Origin: DASZIT01 sp963709665
GTDB taxonomy: Bacteria; Actinomycetota; Acidimicrobiia; Acidimicrobiales; RAAP-2
Direction: 5' to 3'
Length of the DNA: 64,000 nucleotides
NCBI GenBank assembly: GCA_963709665.1
Contig: CAVPWU010000002.1
Span: forward strand, 434,001 to 498,000
Positions 17,904 through 26,105 of the stretch are shown here, piece by piece. Positions within the stretch are counted from its first letter, which is position 1; the number at the start of each line of letters is the position of its first letter. A program made the translations under genes and the position numbers. The notes beneath the pieces were generated by a model, which was given only the letters and a program-made list of their open reading frames with translations, was not told where the DNA came from and searched no databases.

Positions 17904-19103
17904 ATGAGCATCGCCCAGCAGACCCGCACCGAGGTTGCCGTCGGACCCGGCCTGGCCGACCTCGACATCGTGGTTCCCGTCTACAACGAGGAGCGGTCAC
18001 TCGAGCCGTGCGTCCGGCGGCTCCGCACCTACCTCGACGCCTCGGTGCCCTTCCCGGCGGTGATCACCATCGCCGACAACGCCAGCACCGACGGGACCTG
18101 GTCCATCGCCACCCGGCTGGCCGCCACCGTCGCCGGGGTCCGGGCCGTCCACCTCGACGAGAAGGGACGGGGCCGGGCGCTGCGGACCGTCTGGTCGGCC
18201 AGCCGGGCGGCGGTGGTGGCCTACATGGACGTCGACCTCTCCACCGGCCTCGACGCCCTCCTCCCCCTGGTGGCCCCGCTGGTGTCGGGCCACAGTGACG
18301 TGGCCATCGGGACCCGCCTGGACCGCAACGCCCGGGTCCTCCGGGGCCCGAAGCGCGAGCTGATCTCCCGGAGCTACAACCTCCTGGTCCGGACGGCCCT
18401 CCACAACCGGTTCTCCGACGCCCAGTGCGGGTTCAAGGCCATGCGGCGCGACGTCGCCGAGCGCCTGCTGCCCCTGGTGCTCGACAACGAGTGGTTCTTC
18501 GACACCGAGCTGCTGGTCCTGGCCGAGCGGAACGGGTTCCGGGTCTACGAGGTGCCGGTCGACTGGATCGACGACCCCGACTCCCGGGTCCACCTGGCCT
18601 CGACCGCCCTCGGGGACCTCCGTGGGATCGGGCGGCTGATCCGGGAGTTCGCCGCCGGTCAGGGCACCACCGCCCCCGCCCACCGGACCGAGGGGTCCGA
18701 GCTGGCCCGGTTCGCCGGCGTCGGCCTGGTCAGCACGGTGGTCTACGCCCTCCTCTTCTTGCTGATGCGCCCGTGGGCCGGGGTGCTGGGGGCCAACCTC
18801 CTTGCCCTGGCCGTCTGCACCGCCGGGAACACCGCCGCCCACGGGCGGATCACCTTCGGGGCCCGGGCACCGGTCGGCTGGCGTACCCAGCTGCTGGGCA
18901 ACGGCGTGGTGTTCGTGACCACCGCGGCGCTGTCCACCCTGGCCCTCGCCGCCGCCCTGGCCGCCTCCGGCGGGGCGGTGGCCCAGATCGTGGCCATCGT
19001 GGTCGGCACCGCCGCCGCCGCCCTGGTGCGGTTCGTCCTCCTGAAGGCCTGGCTCTTCCGCAGTCACACCTCGACCACCCGCGCCGGCCGCGGGCGAAAG
19101 TGA
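17904..19103 (+). CDS. GT2 glycosyltransferase fused to GtrA-like membrane domain
   Basis: 399 residues. The N-terminal part (20-240) is a family 2 glycosyltransferase of polyprenyl-phosphate sugar synthase type (DIVVPVYNEE, ADNASTDGTW, YMDVDLSTGL with the DxD-like acidic site, AQCGFKAMRRD). The C-terminal part (260-390) has four hydrophobic helices and motifs of the GtrA family, whose members are thought to help flip lipid-linked sugars. Such fusions make and export polyprenyl-phosphate hexose used by GT39 enzymes, and one follows with a 4-base overlap. The regulator repeats and a CACCAT hexamer directly upstream support ATG 17904. Confidence 0.9.
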   Translation: MSIAQQTRTEVAVGPGLADLDIVVPVYNEERSLEPCVRRLRTYLDASVPFPAVITIADNASTDGTWSIATRLAATVAGVRAVHLDEKGRGRALRTVWSASRAAVVAYMDVDLSTGLDALLPLVAPLVSGHSDVAIGTRLDRNARVLRGPKRELISRSYNLLVRTALHNRFSDAQCGFKAMRRDVAERLLPLVLDNEWFFDTELLVLAERNGFRVYEVPVDWIDDPDSRVHLASTALGDLRGIGRLIREFAAGQGTTAPAHRTEGSELARFAGVGLVSTVVYALLFLLMRPWAGVLGANLLALAVCTAGNTAAHGRITFGARAPVGWRTQLLGNGVVFVTTAALSTLALAAALAASGGAVAQIVAIVVGTAAAALVRFVLLKAWLFRSHTSTTRAGRGRK

Positions 19104-21306
19104 GCACCCCTCCCATGAGCGTCCTGACCCCCGTCGCCGTCCCCACCTCCGACGACCTGCCTCCCGAGGCGTCCCCGCCCGACCCCGTCCCCGGCCACCG
19201 GGTCGGGCGGGGCACCGACGGGGACGGGGGTCGGCCCGGCTGGTCGGTCCCGGCCCGCATCGCCATCTTCGCCCTGACCGGCCTCCTCTACACCTGGGAC
19301 CTGGCCCGGATCGGCATGGGCAACTCCTTCTACGCCGCGGCGGTGAAGAGCGGCACCGAGAGCTGGAAGGCGTTCTTCTTCGGCTCCCTCGACCCCGGTT
19401 CGTTCATCACGGTGGACAAGCCGCCGGCCGCCCTCTGGGTGATGGAGCTGTCGGGTCGGATCTTCGGGTTCAACACCTACAGCATGCTGCTGCCCGAGGC
19501 ACTGGCCGGGGTGGTGTCGGTCATGGTCCTGTACCACGTGGTCCGACGCTGGGTCGGGGAGCCGGCCGCCGTGCTGGCGGCGGTGGCGCTGGCCCTCACC
19601 CCGGTGGCGGTGGTCATCTTCCGGTACAACGACCCCGACGCCTTCCTGGTGCTGCTGCTGGTGTTGGCCGGCTGGGGGGTGTGGGCGGCCCTCGAGTCGG
19701 GCCGGACCCGGGGCCTGGTGGTGGCAGGTTCGCTCCTGGGCCTGGCGTTCCTCACCAAGACCCTCGACGCCTTCATCGTGGTCCCCGCCTTCGCCGGGGT
19801 CTACCTGGGATGCGGGTCGCCCCGGCTGTGGCGTCGGATCGGTCAGCTGGCCTGGGCCGGCCTGGCCCTGGTGGTGTCGAGCAGCTGGTGGATCGCCATC
19901 GTGGAGCTGTGGCCGGCCGGCTCACGGCCCTACATCGGAGGCAGTACCGACAACTCGGAGCTCAACCTGATCTTCGGGTACAACGGGTTCTCCCGGATCT
20001 TCGGATCGTCGGGGGCCGGTGGCGCCCCGGGTGGCGGCACCTCGGGGACCGCCACCTCCTTCGGGGGCGGGGAGGGGATCCTCCGGATGTTCAACGACGC
20101 CCTCGGGGGCAGATCTCGTGGCTGATCCCGCTGGGCATCGCCGGCCTGGCCGCCGGCTTGTGGATGACCCGGCGTACCCCGAGGACCCATCCGGTCCGGG
20201 CCGGCTTCCTCCTCTTCGGCGGCTGGCTGGTGATGATGATGGCCGTCTACGACGATGCCAAGGGGATCTTCCACCCGTACTACACGGCGGTGATGGCCCC
20301 GGCGGTGGCCGCCCTGGCCGGTGCCGGGGCGGTGGCCCTCTGGAGGCTGGGCCGGGGCTCCCGCCGGTGGGCCTGGGCCCTGCCCGCCGCCGTCGTGGGC
20401 AGCGCGGTCTGGGCCGACGTCCTCCTGGGCCGCAGCGCCGGGTACGACACCTGGCTGGGAACCACGGTGGTGGTGGTCGCCGCGGTGGCCTCGGTGGGCC
20501 TGCTGCTGGTGCTGCTCGGCGTGGTCCGGACCCCGGTGGTCGCCGTGGTGGCCGCCACCGTGGCGGCCGTCTCCCTGCTGGCCGGGCCGGTCGCCTACGC
20601 CGTCACCACCGTCAACACCGCCAGCACCGGCATCGCCACCGCCGGCCCGACCACCACCGGTTCGGGCGGGGGCCCGCCCGGCGCCGGGGGCGGCGGCGGC
20701 TTCCCCGGCGGGTCGGGGGGTCGGAGCCCCGGCAGCGGTGGAACCGGCGACGGACCGCCGGCCGGCCTCCCCGGCGGCAGCGGGGGTCCTCCGGGCGGCA
20801 GCTCGGGGAGCGGCACCCGGCCGTCGGGCGCCCTGGCCGGAGGGCCGCCCGGGGCGGGGTCGGCCGGCGCCGCCGGCGGCCTCCCCGGGGGCGGCAGTGC
20901 CGGGGGCGGCCGGTCGGTGGACACCGGTCTCCTGACCTACCTCGAGGCACACCAGGGCTCCGCCGAGTATCTGGTGGCCGTGGAGGGGTCCCAGACGGCG
21001 GCGCCCTACATCCTGGAGACCGGGAAGGCGGTGATCGCCATGGGTGGCTTCTCCGGCAGCGACCCGACGCCCACCCTCGCCCAGTTCGAGGCGCTGGTGA
21101 AGGCAGGCAAACTCCACTACGTCTACCTGGGCGGGTCCGGCGGTGGCGCCGGCGGTGGCGCCGGCGGGGGCGGGGGCTCCTCGACGGCCGGGACCATCGA
21201 GCAGTGGCTGGCCAGGCACGCCACCGTGGTGGCGACGTCCGCCTACGGGGGCTCCTCGGGCGGCGGCATCCTCTACCACGTGACCGCATCCTCGGTCGGC
21301 GGCTGA
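19100..21306 (+). CDS. GT39-family membrane glycosyltransferase with extracytoplasmic C-terminal domain (one frameshift)
   Basis: About 735 residues in total. The N-terminal half is a multi-spanning GT-C glycosyltransferase of the PMT/ArnT class: an early acidic loop, then DPGSFITVDKPP and many helices. It uses polyprenyl-phosphate sugars outside the membrane and is partnered by the GT2-GtrA gene. After the helices comes a long Gly/Ser/Pro-rich linker (about 21,640 to 20,920 read in reverse order of coordinates: 20650-20920) and a soluble domain (LLTYLEAHQGSAEYLVAV, APYILETGKAVIAMGGF). The frame breaks near 20106 in a GGGGG run; one G less gives DALGQISWLIPLG and restores the protein. The start is GTG 19100 overlapping the previous stop; ATG 19115 is an alternative. 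A strong hairpin terminator follows. Confidence 0.85.
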
Positions 21307-21356
21307 CCGGGCGCCTTCGCCCCGGCCCCCGCTCCCCCCGGTCCGGCCGGATCGAC

Positions 21357-21390
21357 GGAGAGGCCACGCCCGTCGGGGCGTGGCCTCTCC
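21357..21390 (+). terminator. Strong hairpin terminator after the GT39 gene
   Basis: A perfect 15-bp stem (GGAGAGGCCACGCCC and its complement) closes on a GTCG tetraloop, 50 bases after the GT39 stop. There is no U-tract. It separates the glycosylation unit from the ApbE operon. Confidence 0.75.
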
Positions 21391-21461
21391 CGTCTCCCCC
21401 GGAATCACCGGCCCACCTCCGGGACACCGGCCGCCGACCCGGACCGGGGATTCCCAGGTAC

Positions 21462-21506
21462 CCCACAGCCGGCGTTGAGCCGACTCCCAACCCCCGGTCG
21501 CACCAT
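21462..21506 (+). promoter_or_regulatory. Degenerate 11-bp repeats and CACCAT -10 before the Ser/Thr-rich gene
   Basis: CCCACAGCCGG, CGTTGAGCCGA and CTCCCAACCCC form three 11-base units related to those before the response regulator and GT2-GtrA genes. CGCACCAT follows at the same offset as upstream of 17904, with CACCAT (21501-21506) 6 bases before ATG 21513. This links the ApbE/ferric-reductase operon to the same two-component system. Confidence 0.5.
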
Positions 21507-21512
21507 ACGTAC

Positions 21513-21866
21513 ATGGCCAGCCCCCCTTCCTCCCGCCCACCGGGTCCCGCCCGCCGCCGTGCGACCCGCCGGGTCCGTGCCCTCACCACCGCGGTGGGGG
21601 CGGGGGCCCTGGCCCTGACCGGTGTCTTCGCCGCCCTGGCCGGCACCACGGCCTCCCACGCTGCCGCCCGCACGGCCGGAACCTCCCGATCGGCCACCTC
21701 CTCCTCCACCTCTTCTTCCTCCTCCTCCTCCTCCACGGCGGCGGCTCCGTCATCCGGCTCGTCATCCGGCTCGTCGACCGCCACCACCACGTCGCCGACC
21801 ACCACGACCACCACCGCCCCGTCGTCGTCGTCGGGTCGGTCGAGCGCCACCTCGGGGGCGTCGTGA
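21513..21866 (+). CDS. Small exported Ser/Thr-rich protein ending in SATSGAS
   Basis: 117 residues: a basic start (RRRATRRVRAL), one hydrophobic segment (about 24-45, signal peptide or anchor), then almost only Ser, Thr, Ala, Pro and Gly. It ends SSATSGAS. I do not recognise a family. Position is telling: it is the first gene of an operon with an ApbE flavin transferase and a ferric-reductase-like membrane protein, where an FMN-carrying protein is usually found. ApbE targets have SGAT-like motifs, and SGAS here is at the extreme C-terminus, so it might be a minimal acceptor (inference). The low-complexity tail may otherwise be a cell-wall linker. Confidence 0.65.
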   Translation: MASPPSSRPPGPARRRATRRVRALTTAVGAGALALTGVFAALAGTTASHAAARTAGTSRSATSSSTSSSSSSSSTAAAPSSGSSSGSSTATTTSPTTTTTTAPSSSSGRSSATSGAS

Positions 21867-22822
21867 CCACCTCCCCGGCCCGTTCCTCGTTCCGGGCCCT
21901 GGGCACCACGGTGGTGATGGCGGTGACCGACCCTGCCCACCTGGTGGAGGTGGAGCGGATCGTCCACCGCTGCGTGACCGAGCTCGACCAGGCGGCCAGC
22001 CGCTTCCGACCCGACAGCGAGCTGGCCGCCGTCCAGGCCGCCGGTGGACGGCCGGTGGTGGTCTCCGACGTCCTCTTCGAGGCGGTCGAGCAGGCGGTGG
22101 AAGCTGCCCGTGTCACCGGCGGACTGGTCGACCCCACCGTGGGCACGGTGATGGAGATCATCGGCTACGACCGCGACTTCTCCGAGGTGGCCCCCACCGG
22201 TCCGCCGGTGCGGGCCACCCTGGCGGCGGTGCCGGGTTGGCGGGCGGTCCGCCTCGACCCGCGGCGCCGCACCGTCTCGGTCCCCTCCGGGGTCCGCCTC
22301 GACCTCGGCGCCACCGCCAAGGCCGGGTGCGCCGACCGGGCGGCGGCCCGGGCCGGGGCCTCCACCGGCGTCGGGGTGCTGGTCAGCCTGGGCGGCGATC
22401 TGGCCGTGGCCGGCGAGGCCCCCGACGGCGGCTGGGCGATCCGGGTGGCCGACCGCCACGACGCCGGCCCCGACGATCCGTCGGTGACCGTGGCCGTCGC
22501 CGGTGGTGGCCTGGCCACCTCGGGGACCGGTGCCCGCCGATGGCAACGGGGCGGCCGGCTCGTCCACCACCTGGTCGACCCCCACACCGGCCGCCCCGCC
22601 GACACCTGTTGGCGCACCGTCACCGTCGCCGCCCCCACCTGCCTGGAGGCCAACCGGGCGTCCACCGCCGCGGTGATCCTGGGTCGGGCCGCCCCCGCCT
22701 GGCTGACCGGGTTGGGGCTCCACGCCCGGCTGGTGGCGGAGGACGGGTCGGTCACCGGGGTCGGGGAGTGGCCCGAGGACCGGTTGACGCCGGCGTCGCC
22801 CGACCGGCTGGTCCGGTCATGA
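21863..22822 (+). CDS. apbE: ApbE-type FAD:protein FMN transferase
   Basis: 319 residues of the ApbE family, which covalently attaches FMN from FAD to Thr/Ser of exported redox proteins in a Mg2+-dependent reaction. Family blocks are present: FRALGTTVVMAV at the start, LDQAASRFRPDSEL, the LDLGATAKAGCADRA block, VSLGGDLAVAG, and HHLVDPHTGRPAD near the metal site. No signal peptide is obvious, so it may act inside the cell or be exported unusually. GTG 21863 overlaps the preceding stop (GTGA), and the end overlaps the next start (ATGA), so the three genes are coupled. Confidence 0.92.
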   Translation: MTTSPARSSFRALGTTVVMAVTDPAHLVEVERIVHRCVTELDQAASRFRPDSELAAVQAAGGRPVVVSDVLFEAVEQAVEAARVTGGLVDPTVGTVMEIIGYDRDFSEVAPTGPPVRATLAAVPGWRAVRLDPRRRTVSVPSGVRLDLGATAKAGCADRAAARAGASTGVGVLVSLGGDLAVAGEAPDGGWAIRVADRHDAGPDDPSVTVAVAGGGLATSGTGARRWQRGGRLVHHLVDPHTGRPADTCWRTVTVAAPTCLEANRASTAAVILGRAAPAWLTGLGLHARLVAEDGSVTGVGEWPEDRLTPASPDRLVRS

Positions 22823-23466
22823 CCGCCGTCATCCCACCGGCCGACTGGTACCTCCTGCGGGGGAGCGGGCTGGTGGCCCTGATCCTGCTCTCCCTGGCCG
22901 TCGCCCTGGGGGTGGTGGGCGTCCAGCGGTGGAGCTCGCCACGGTGGCCGAAGCTGGTCACCGCCGGCCTCCACCGGAGCATCGCCCTGCTGGCGGTCTG
23001 CTTCCTGGGCGTCCACATCGTGACGGCCGTCCTCGACCAGTGGGTGGGACTCGGCTGGGCCGGTGTCCTGGTGCCATTCCTCTCCTCCTACCGGCCGGTG
23101 GCGGTGGGCCTGGGCGCCGTCGCCCTCGACCTGGTGGTGGCGGTGGTGGCCACCAGCCTGCTGCGGCGACGCCTCGGCTACCGCCTCTGGCGGGCCGTCC
23201 ACTGGGGGGCCTGGCTGCTGTGGCCACTGGCCGTCGCCCACGGGCTGTCCGCCGGCACCGACACCTGGCGGAGCTGGGGGCTGGCCGTCTGTCTGGCCTG
23301 CATCGCCCTGGTGGGGACGGCCGCCGCCTGGCGGATCGCCGGGTCCCGCCGGCGGCGCGCCCGGTCCGGTGGCCCCGGTCGCTCCGGGACGGGGAGGCCC
23401 CCGGACCCTCCCGCCCCGTCCGACCGGCGGGAGCTGGTGGGGACCGGGCGTCCCACCGGGCGCTGA
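22819..23466 (+). CDS. Ferric-reductase-like transmembrane heme protein
   Basis: 215 residues with about six hydrophobic helices of the ferric reductase/YedZ-like class. Histidines in LHRSIALLAV and FLGVHIVTAV and later in RAVHWGAWLLW and AVAHGLSAG are spaced as paired b-heme ligands across the membrane. There is no NAD- or FAD-binding reductase domain, so electrons must come from or go to a partner, plausibly a flavinylated protein made by the adjacent ApbE. The C-terminal 45 residues are basic and Pro-rich. ATG 22819 overlaps the apbE stop. Confidence 0.85.
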   Translation: MTAVIPPADWYLLRGSGLVALILLSLAVALGVVGVQRWSSPRWPKLVTAGLHRSIALLAVCFLGVHIVTAVLDQWVGLGWAGVLVPFLSSYRPVAVGLGAVALDLVVAVVATSLLRRRLGYRLWRAVHWGAWLLWPLAVAHGLSAGTDTWRSWGLAVCLACIALVGTAAAWRIAGSRRRRARSGGPGRSGTGRPPDPPAPSDRRELVGTGRPTGR

Positions 23467-23561
23467 GACCGACCTCCGGCCACCCCGGCGGGGAGCGGAC
23501 CCCGCCCTGATACCGCCGCCGGCGACCCCGCCGCCGGCCGGAGGCGTCGGGCCGCGGCCGC

Positions 23562-23567
23562 TAGGGT
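23562..23567 (+). promoter_or_regulatory. -10 TAGGGT of a probable leaderless promoter
   Basis: TAGGGT lies exactly 6 bases before GTG 23574 of the thioesterase gene, in a very GC-rich stretch with no Shine-Dalgarno sequence. Transcription likely begins at the GTG. Confidence 0.55.
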
Positions 23568-23573
23568 CGCGCC

Positions 23574-24008
23574 GTGCGCTCGGTCCTGACCCCGTCCACG
23601 GACCCGTCGGCCTACCGGTTCACCCACCGCCTGCGGACCCGGTTCGCGGAGACGGACGCCATGGGCATCATCCACCACGCCGCCTACCTCCCCTACCTCG
23701 AGGAGGCGCGGGTCGCCTTCCTCCGCCACCTCGGACGGCCGTACGACGAGCTCCGGGCCGGCGGGGTGGACCTGGTGGTGGTGGAGGTGGCCGTCCGGTA
23801 CCGGCGCCCCCTCCACTTCGACGACCTGGTCGACGTCCACCTGGGGGTGGGATCGGTGACCGGCACCACCTTCCAGATCGGGTACCTCCTGACGGTCGAC
23901 GGCGAGGTGCGGGCGACGGCCGTCTCCGTCCACGGGGCGGTGGACCCCGACGGCCGCCCCCGGCGCCTGCCGGTGTGGTGCCGCGAGCCGCAGTTCACGG
24001 AGGCGTAA
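23574..24008 (+). CDS. Acyl-CoA thioesterase, hot-dog fold (4HBT/YbgC type)
   Basis: 144 residues. The catalytic region RFAETDAMGIIHHAAYLPYLEEAR contains the Asp of the YbgC-like active site (ETDAMG, with HHAAYL following), then the hot-dog strands VAVRYRRPLHFDDLV. These enzymes hydrolyse short or aromatic acyl-CoA thioesters. Length is normal for the family. The GTG start is preceded by a TAGGGT -10 and no ribosome-binding site. A hairpin terminator follows 2 bases after the stop, so it is a single-gene unit. Confidence 0.88.
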   Translation: MRSVLTPSTDPSAYRFTHRLRTRFAETDAMGIIHHAAYLPYLEEARVAFLRHLGRPYDELRAGGVDLVVVEVAVRYRRPLHFDDLVDVHLGVGSVTGTTFQIGYLLTVDGEVRATAVSVHGAVDPDGRPRRLPVWCREPQFTEA

Positions 24009-24010
24009 CC

Positions 24011-24040
24011 GTCCCCTCCCTCACCGGGGAGGGAGGGGAC
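24011..24040 (+). terminator. Hairpin terminator after the thioesterase gene
   Basis: GTCCCCTCCCTC and its exact complement form a 12-bp stem with an ACCGGG loop, directly after the stop codon. No U-tract follows. Confidence 0.65.
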
Positions 24041-24108
24041 CGTAGGATCGGTGGGTCCCCGAGCGTCCGGGTCGCCGGACGAGCCCTCGGAGCGGCCAGG
24101 GAGCCACC

Positions 24109-24168
24109 ATGTCCAACCCACCCGTCCGATCCCTCCGACCCGCCCCTCCCGGGCCCGGACGCCGGTGA
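24109..24168 (+). CDS. Possible 19-residue leader peptide upstream of the hydrolase
   Basis: ATG 24109 follows a good Shine-Dalgarno (CAGGGAG) and opens a frame reading MSNPPVRSLRPAPPGPGRR, ending in a TGA that overlaps the GTG at 24165 (GTGA). It has the only convincing ribosome-binding site in this intergenic region. It may couple translation to the hydrolase, or it may be the hydrolase N-terminus displaced by an indel. The Pro/Arg-rich composition is typical of disordered actinobacterial N-termini, so caution is due. Confidence 0.35.
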   Translation: MSNPPVRSLRPAPPGPGRR

Positions 24169-25238
24169 GCGCCGTCCTGCCGGCGGAGGGTCCCGAACCC
24201 CCCGACCGACGGCCCGACGACCCGGCCCCGGCCGACGGTCGGTCCCCGATGGACGAGGACGAGTTCGACCGGGCGTTCCCCGTCCGGTCCACGGTGATCC
24301 ACGGCTACCGGCGGGCCTACCGCCTGGCCGGCCAGGGCCCGGTGCTCCTGCTGATCCACGGCATCGGTGACAGCTCGGCCACCTGGCGGACGGTCCTTCC
24401 CCAGCTGGCCGACGAGTACACCGTCCTGGCTCCCGACCTGCTGGGTCACGGGGCGTCGGACAAGCCCCGCGGGGACTACTCGGTGGCGGGCTACGCCAAC
24501 GCCATGCGCGACCTGCTGACCGTCCTCGACATCGACAAGGTGAACGTGATCGGGCACTCGCTGGGCGGCGGGGTGGCCGCCCAGTTCGCCTACGAGTACC
24601 CGGAGCGGTTCGAGCGGCTGGTACTGGTCTCCACCGGCGGGGTCTCCCGGACGGTGAGCCCCCTGCTCCGACTGGCCGCCGCCCCCGGTGCCGAGCTGGT
24701 GATGCCCCTGCTCGGTGCCTCACCCCTGCGGGCCGGCGGGCGGGTGGTCGGCGAGGTGCTCCGCTTCTTCGGCCAGGGGCTGGGCATCGACCTCGAGGAG
24801 ATCCTGCGGGTGGTGGGCAACCTCCCCGACGCCGAGGCGCGCCAGGCCATCGTGCGCACCCTCCGGGCCAGCGTCGACTGGCACGGGCAGGTCATCACCA
24901 TGCTCGACCGGGCCTACCTGGTCCAGGAGGTGCCCCTCCTGCTCGTCTGGGGGGCCAAGGACGCCATCATCCCGGTGCAGCACGGCTACGACGCCCACCA
25001 GGCCATGCCGGGCAGCCGGCTGGAGGTCTTCGAGGACGCCGCCCACTTCCCCCACCACACCGACCCGGCCCGGTTCCTCCGGGTGCTGCGGGCGTTCCTC
25101 ACCACCACCCGGCCGGTGGAGTACACCCCGGAGCGGTGGCGCGACGCTGCTGCGGTCCGGCCGGCCCGAACCGGAGGCCGCCGCCCTCTGAACCGTCCGT
25201 CATTGCCGCGGTGCGGCATCCGGGCTGTGCCACAATGA
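24165..25238 (+). CDS. Alpha/beta hydrolase (possible C-terminal frameshift)
   Basis: About 357 residues as an uninterrupted frame. A disordered Pro/Asp-rich N-terminus precedes a classic fold: LLLIHGIGDSSATW (oxyanion loop), the nucleophile Ser in IGHSLGGG, an acid in VWGAKDAIIP and a His in EDAAHFPHH. It is related to haloperoxidase/esterase-like hydrolases; the substrate is unknown. The start is uncertain: GTG 24165 (overlapping a leader frame) or ATG 24249 (MDEDEFDRAF). Near 25145 the reading WRDAAAVRPARTGG looks unnatural, while a one-base shift gives LLRSGRPEPEAAAL and a stop at 25191, so the real C-terminus may lie there. Confidence 0.85.
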   Translation: MSAVLPAEGPEPPDRRPDDPAPADGRSPMDEDEFDRAFPVRSTVIHGYRRAYRLAGQGPVLLLIHGIGDSSATWRTVLPQLADEYTVLAPDLLGHGASDKPRGDYSVAGYANAMRDLLTVLDIDKVNVIGHSLGGGVAAQFAYEYPERFERLVLVSTGGVSRTVSPLLRLAAAPGAELVMPLLGASPLRAGGRVVGEVLRFFGQGLGIDLEEILRVVGNLPDAEARQAIVRTLRASVDWHGQVITMLDRAYLVQEVPLLLVWGAKDAIIPVQHGYDAHQAMPGSRLEVFEDAAHFPHHTDPARFLRVLRAFLTTTRPVEYTPERWRDAAAVRPARTGGRRPLNRPSLPRCGIRAVPQ

Positions 25239-25245
25239 CCGTCCG

Positions 25246-25395
25246 ATGACGACGGCCTCCGAGCAGTCACCCACCATCTACCGCTGCGCCAACTGCGGGG
25301 GCCTGGTCCACCCGAGCCAGCGGTCGAGCACGGCGGCGTGGTGCCGCCGGTGCCAGCGGGTGGTGGACTCCACCGTCGACGGCGGGCCGTCCTGA
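25246..25395 (+). CDS. Small zinc-ribbon protein
   Basis: A 49-residue frame, MTTASEQSPTIYRCANCGG through WCRRCQRVVDS, with two CxxC pairs 23 residues apart that would bind one zinc ion. It has a clear start, a compact fold-like pattern and an acidic end, so it is probably real despite its size. CACAAT lies 9 bases before the ATG and may be the -10. Function is unknown; such ribbons often assist nucleic-acid-binding or enzyme complexes. It lies just after the hydrolase on the same strand. Confidence 0.6.
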   Translation: MTTASEQSPTIYRCANCGGLVHPSQRSSTAAWCRRCQRVVDSTVDGGPS

Positions 25396-25579
25396 GGGCG
25401 GGCTGAGCACCAGCTTCCCGGTGCCGCCGGCCCGGTCGGGTGCGGCCGCCGCCGGCCCGGGGCCGGACGTCCCCCCGGCGCGATCCGTCCGGTCGCCCTC
25501 CCCATAGGATGACGGCGCGGTCCCCCGACCGCCGGCCAGGCGGCCGCGGACCTGCACCCCACCAGCCTGAGGAGGCACC

Positions 25580-26062
25580 ATGACCATCGCCGTCGGCGAC
25601 AAGATTCCGGACATCCAGGTGATGACCTTCGGGGCCGACGGCCCCACCCACGTCCAGACCGGCGAGCTCCTGGGCACCGGGAAGGTGGTCCTCTTCGCCG
25701 TCCCCGGCGCCTTCACCCCCACCTGCTCCGACTACCACCTCCCCAGCTACCTGATCCGCAACGACGAGCTGCGGGCCAAGGGTGTCGACACCATCGCCTG
25801 CATCTCGGTCAACGACCCCTTCGTGATGGGAGCGTGGGGCGAGGCCCAGCACGTGGGGGACCAGGTGGTGCTCATCGCCGACGGCAACGCCGACTTCACC
25901 AAGGCCGTCGGCCTCGAAATGGACGGCAGCGGCTTCGGCCTCGGCACCCGGTCGCAGCGCTACGCCGCCGTGCTCGAGGACGGCGTGGTGACCGCCCTCC
26001 AGGTGGAGCCGGGCCCCGGGCTGACGGTCAGCGCCGCCGACGCCATCCTCCCGATCCTCTGA
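25580..26062 (+). CDS. Peroxiredoxin of the Prx5/hybrid type
   Basis: 160 residues matching atypical peroxiredoxins of the Prx5 class, which reduce H2O2, alkyl hydroperoxides and peroxynitrite. The peroxidatic cysteine is Cys49 in PGAFTPTCS. Thr46 and an Arg in GTRSQRYA support the active site. No second cysteine is seen, so it would be a 1-Cys enzyme needing an external thiol such as mycothiol. GAGGAGG precedes ATG 25580. It stands before the nitroreductase and luciferase-like genes, giving a small redox group. Confidence 0.92.
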   Translation: MTIAVGDKIPDIQVMTFGADGPTHVQTGELLGTGKVVLFAVPGAFTPTCSDYHLPSYLIRNDELRAKGVDTIACISVNDPFVMGAWGEAQHVGDQVVLIADGNADFTKAVGLEMDGSGFGLGTRSQRYAAVLEDGVVTALQVEPGPGLTVSAADAILPIL

Positions 26063-26092
26063 GGGCAGGAGGCGGCCCGGCGGCCCGGCCAC

Positions 26093-26098
26093 TACGGT
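26093..26098 (+). promoter_or_regulatory. -10 TACGGT of a probable leaderless promoter
   Basis: TACGGT ends 7 bases before GTG 26106 of the nitroreductase gene, and no Shine-Dalgarno is visible. Confidence 0.45.
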
Positions 26099-26105
26099 CG
26101 TCCCG

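Noticed and set aside
20650..20920. Gly/Ser/Pro-rich tract read as a separate gene or repeat array
   Set aside because: It is the linker of the GT39 protein between the membrane part and the C-terminal domain.
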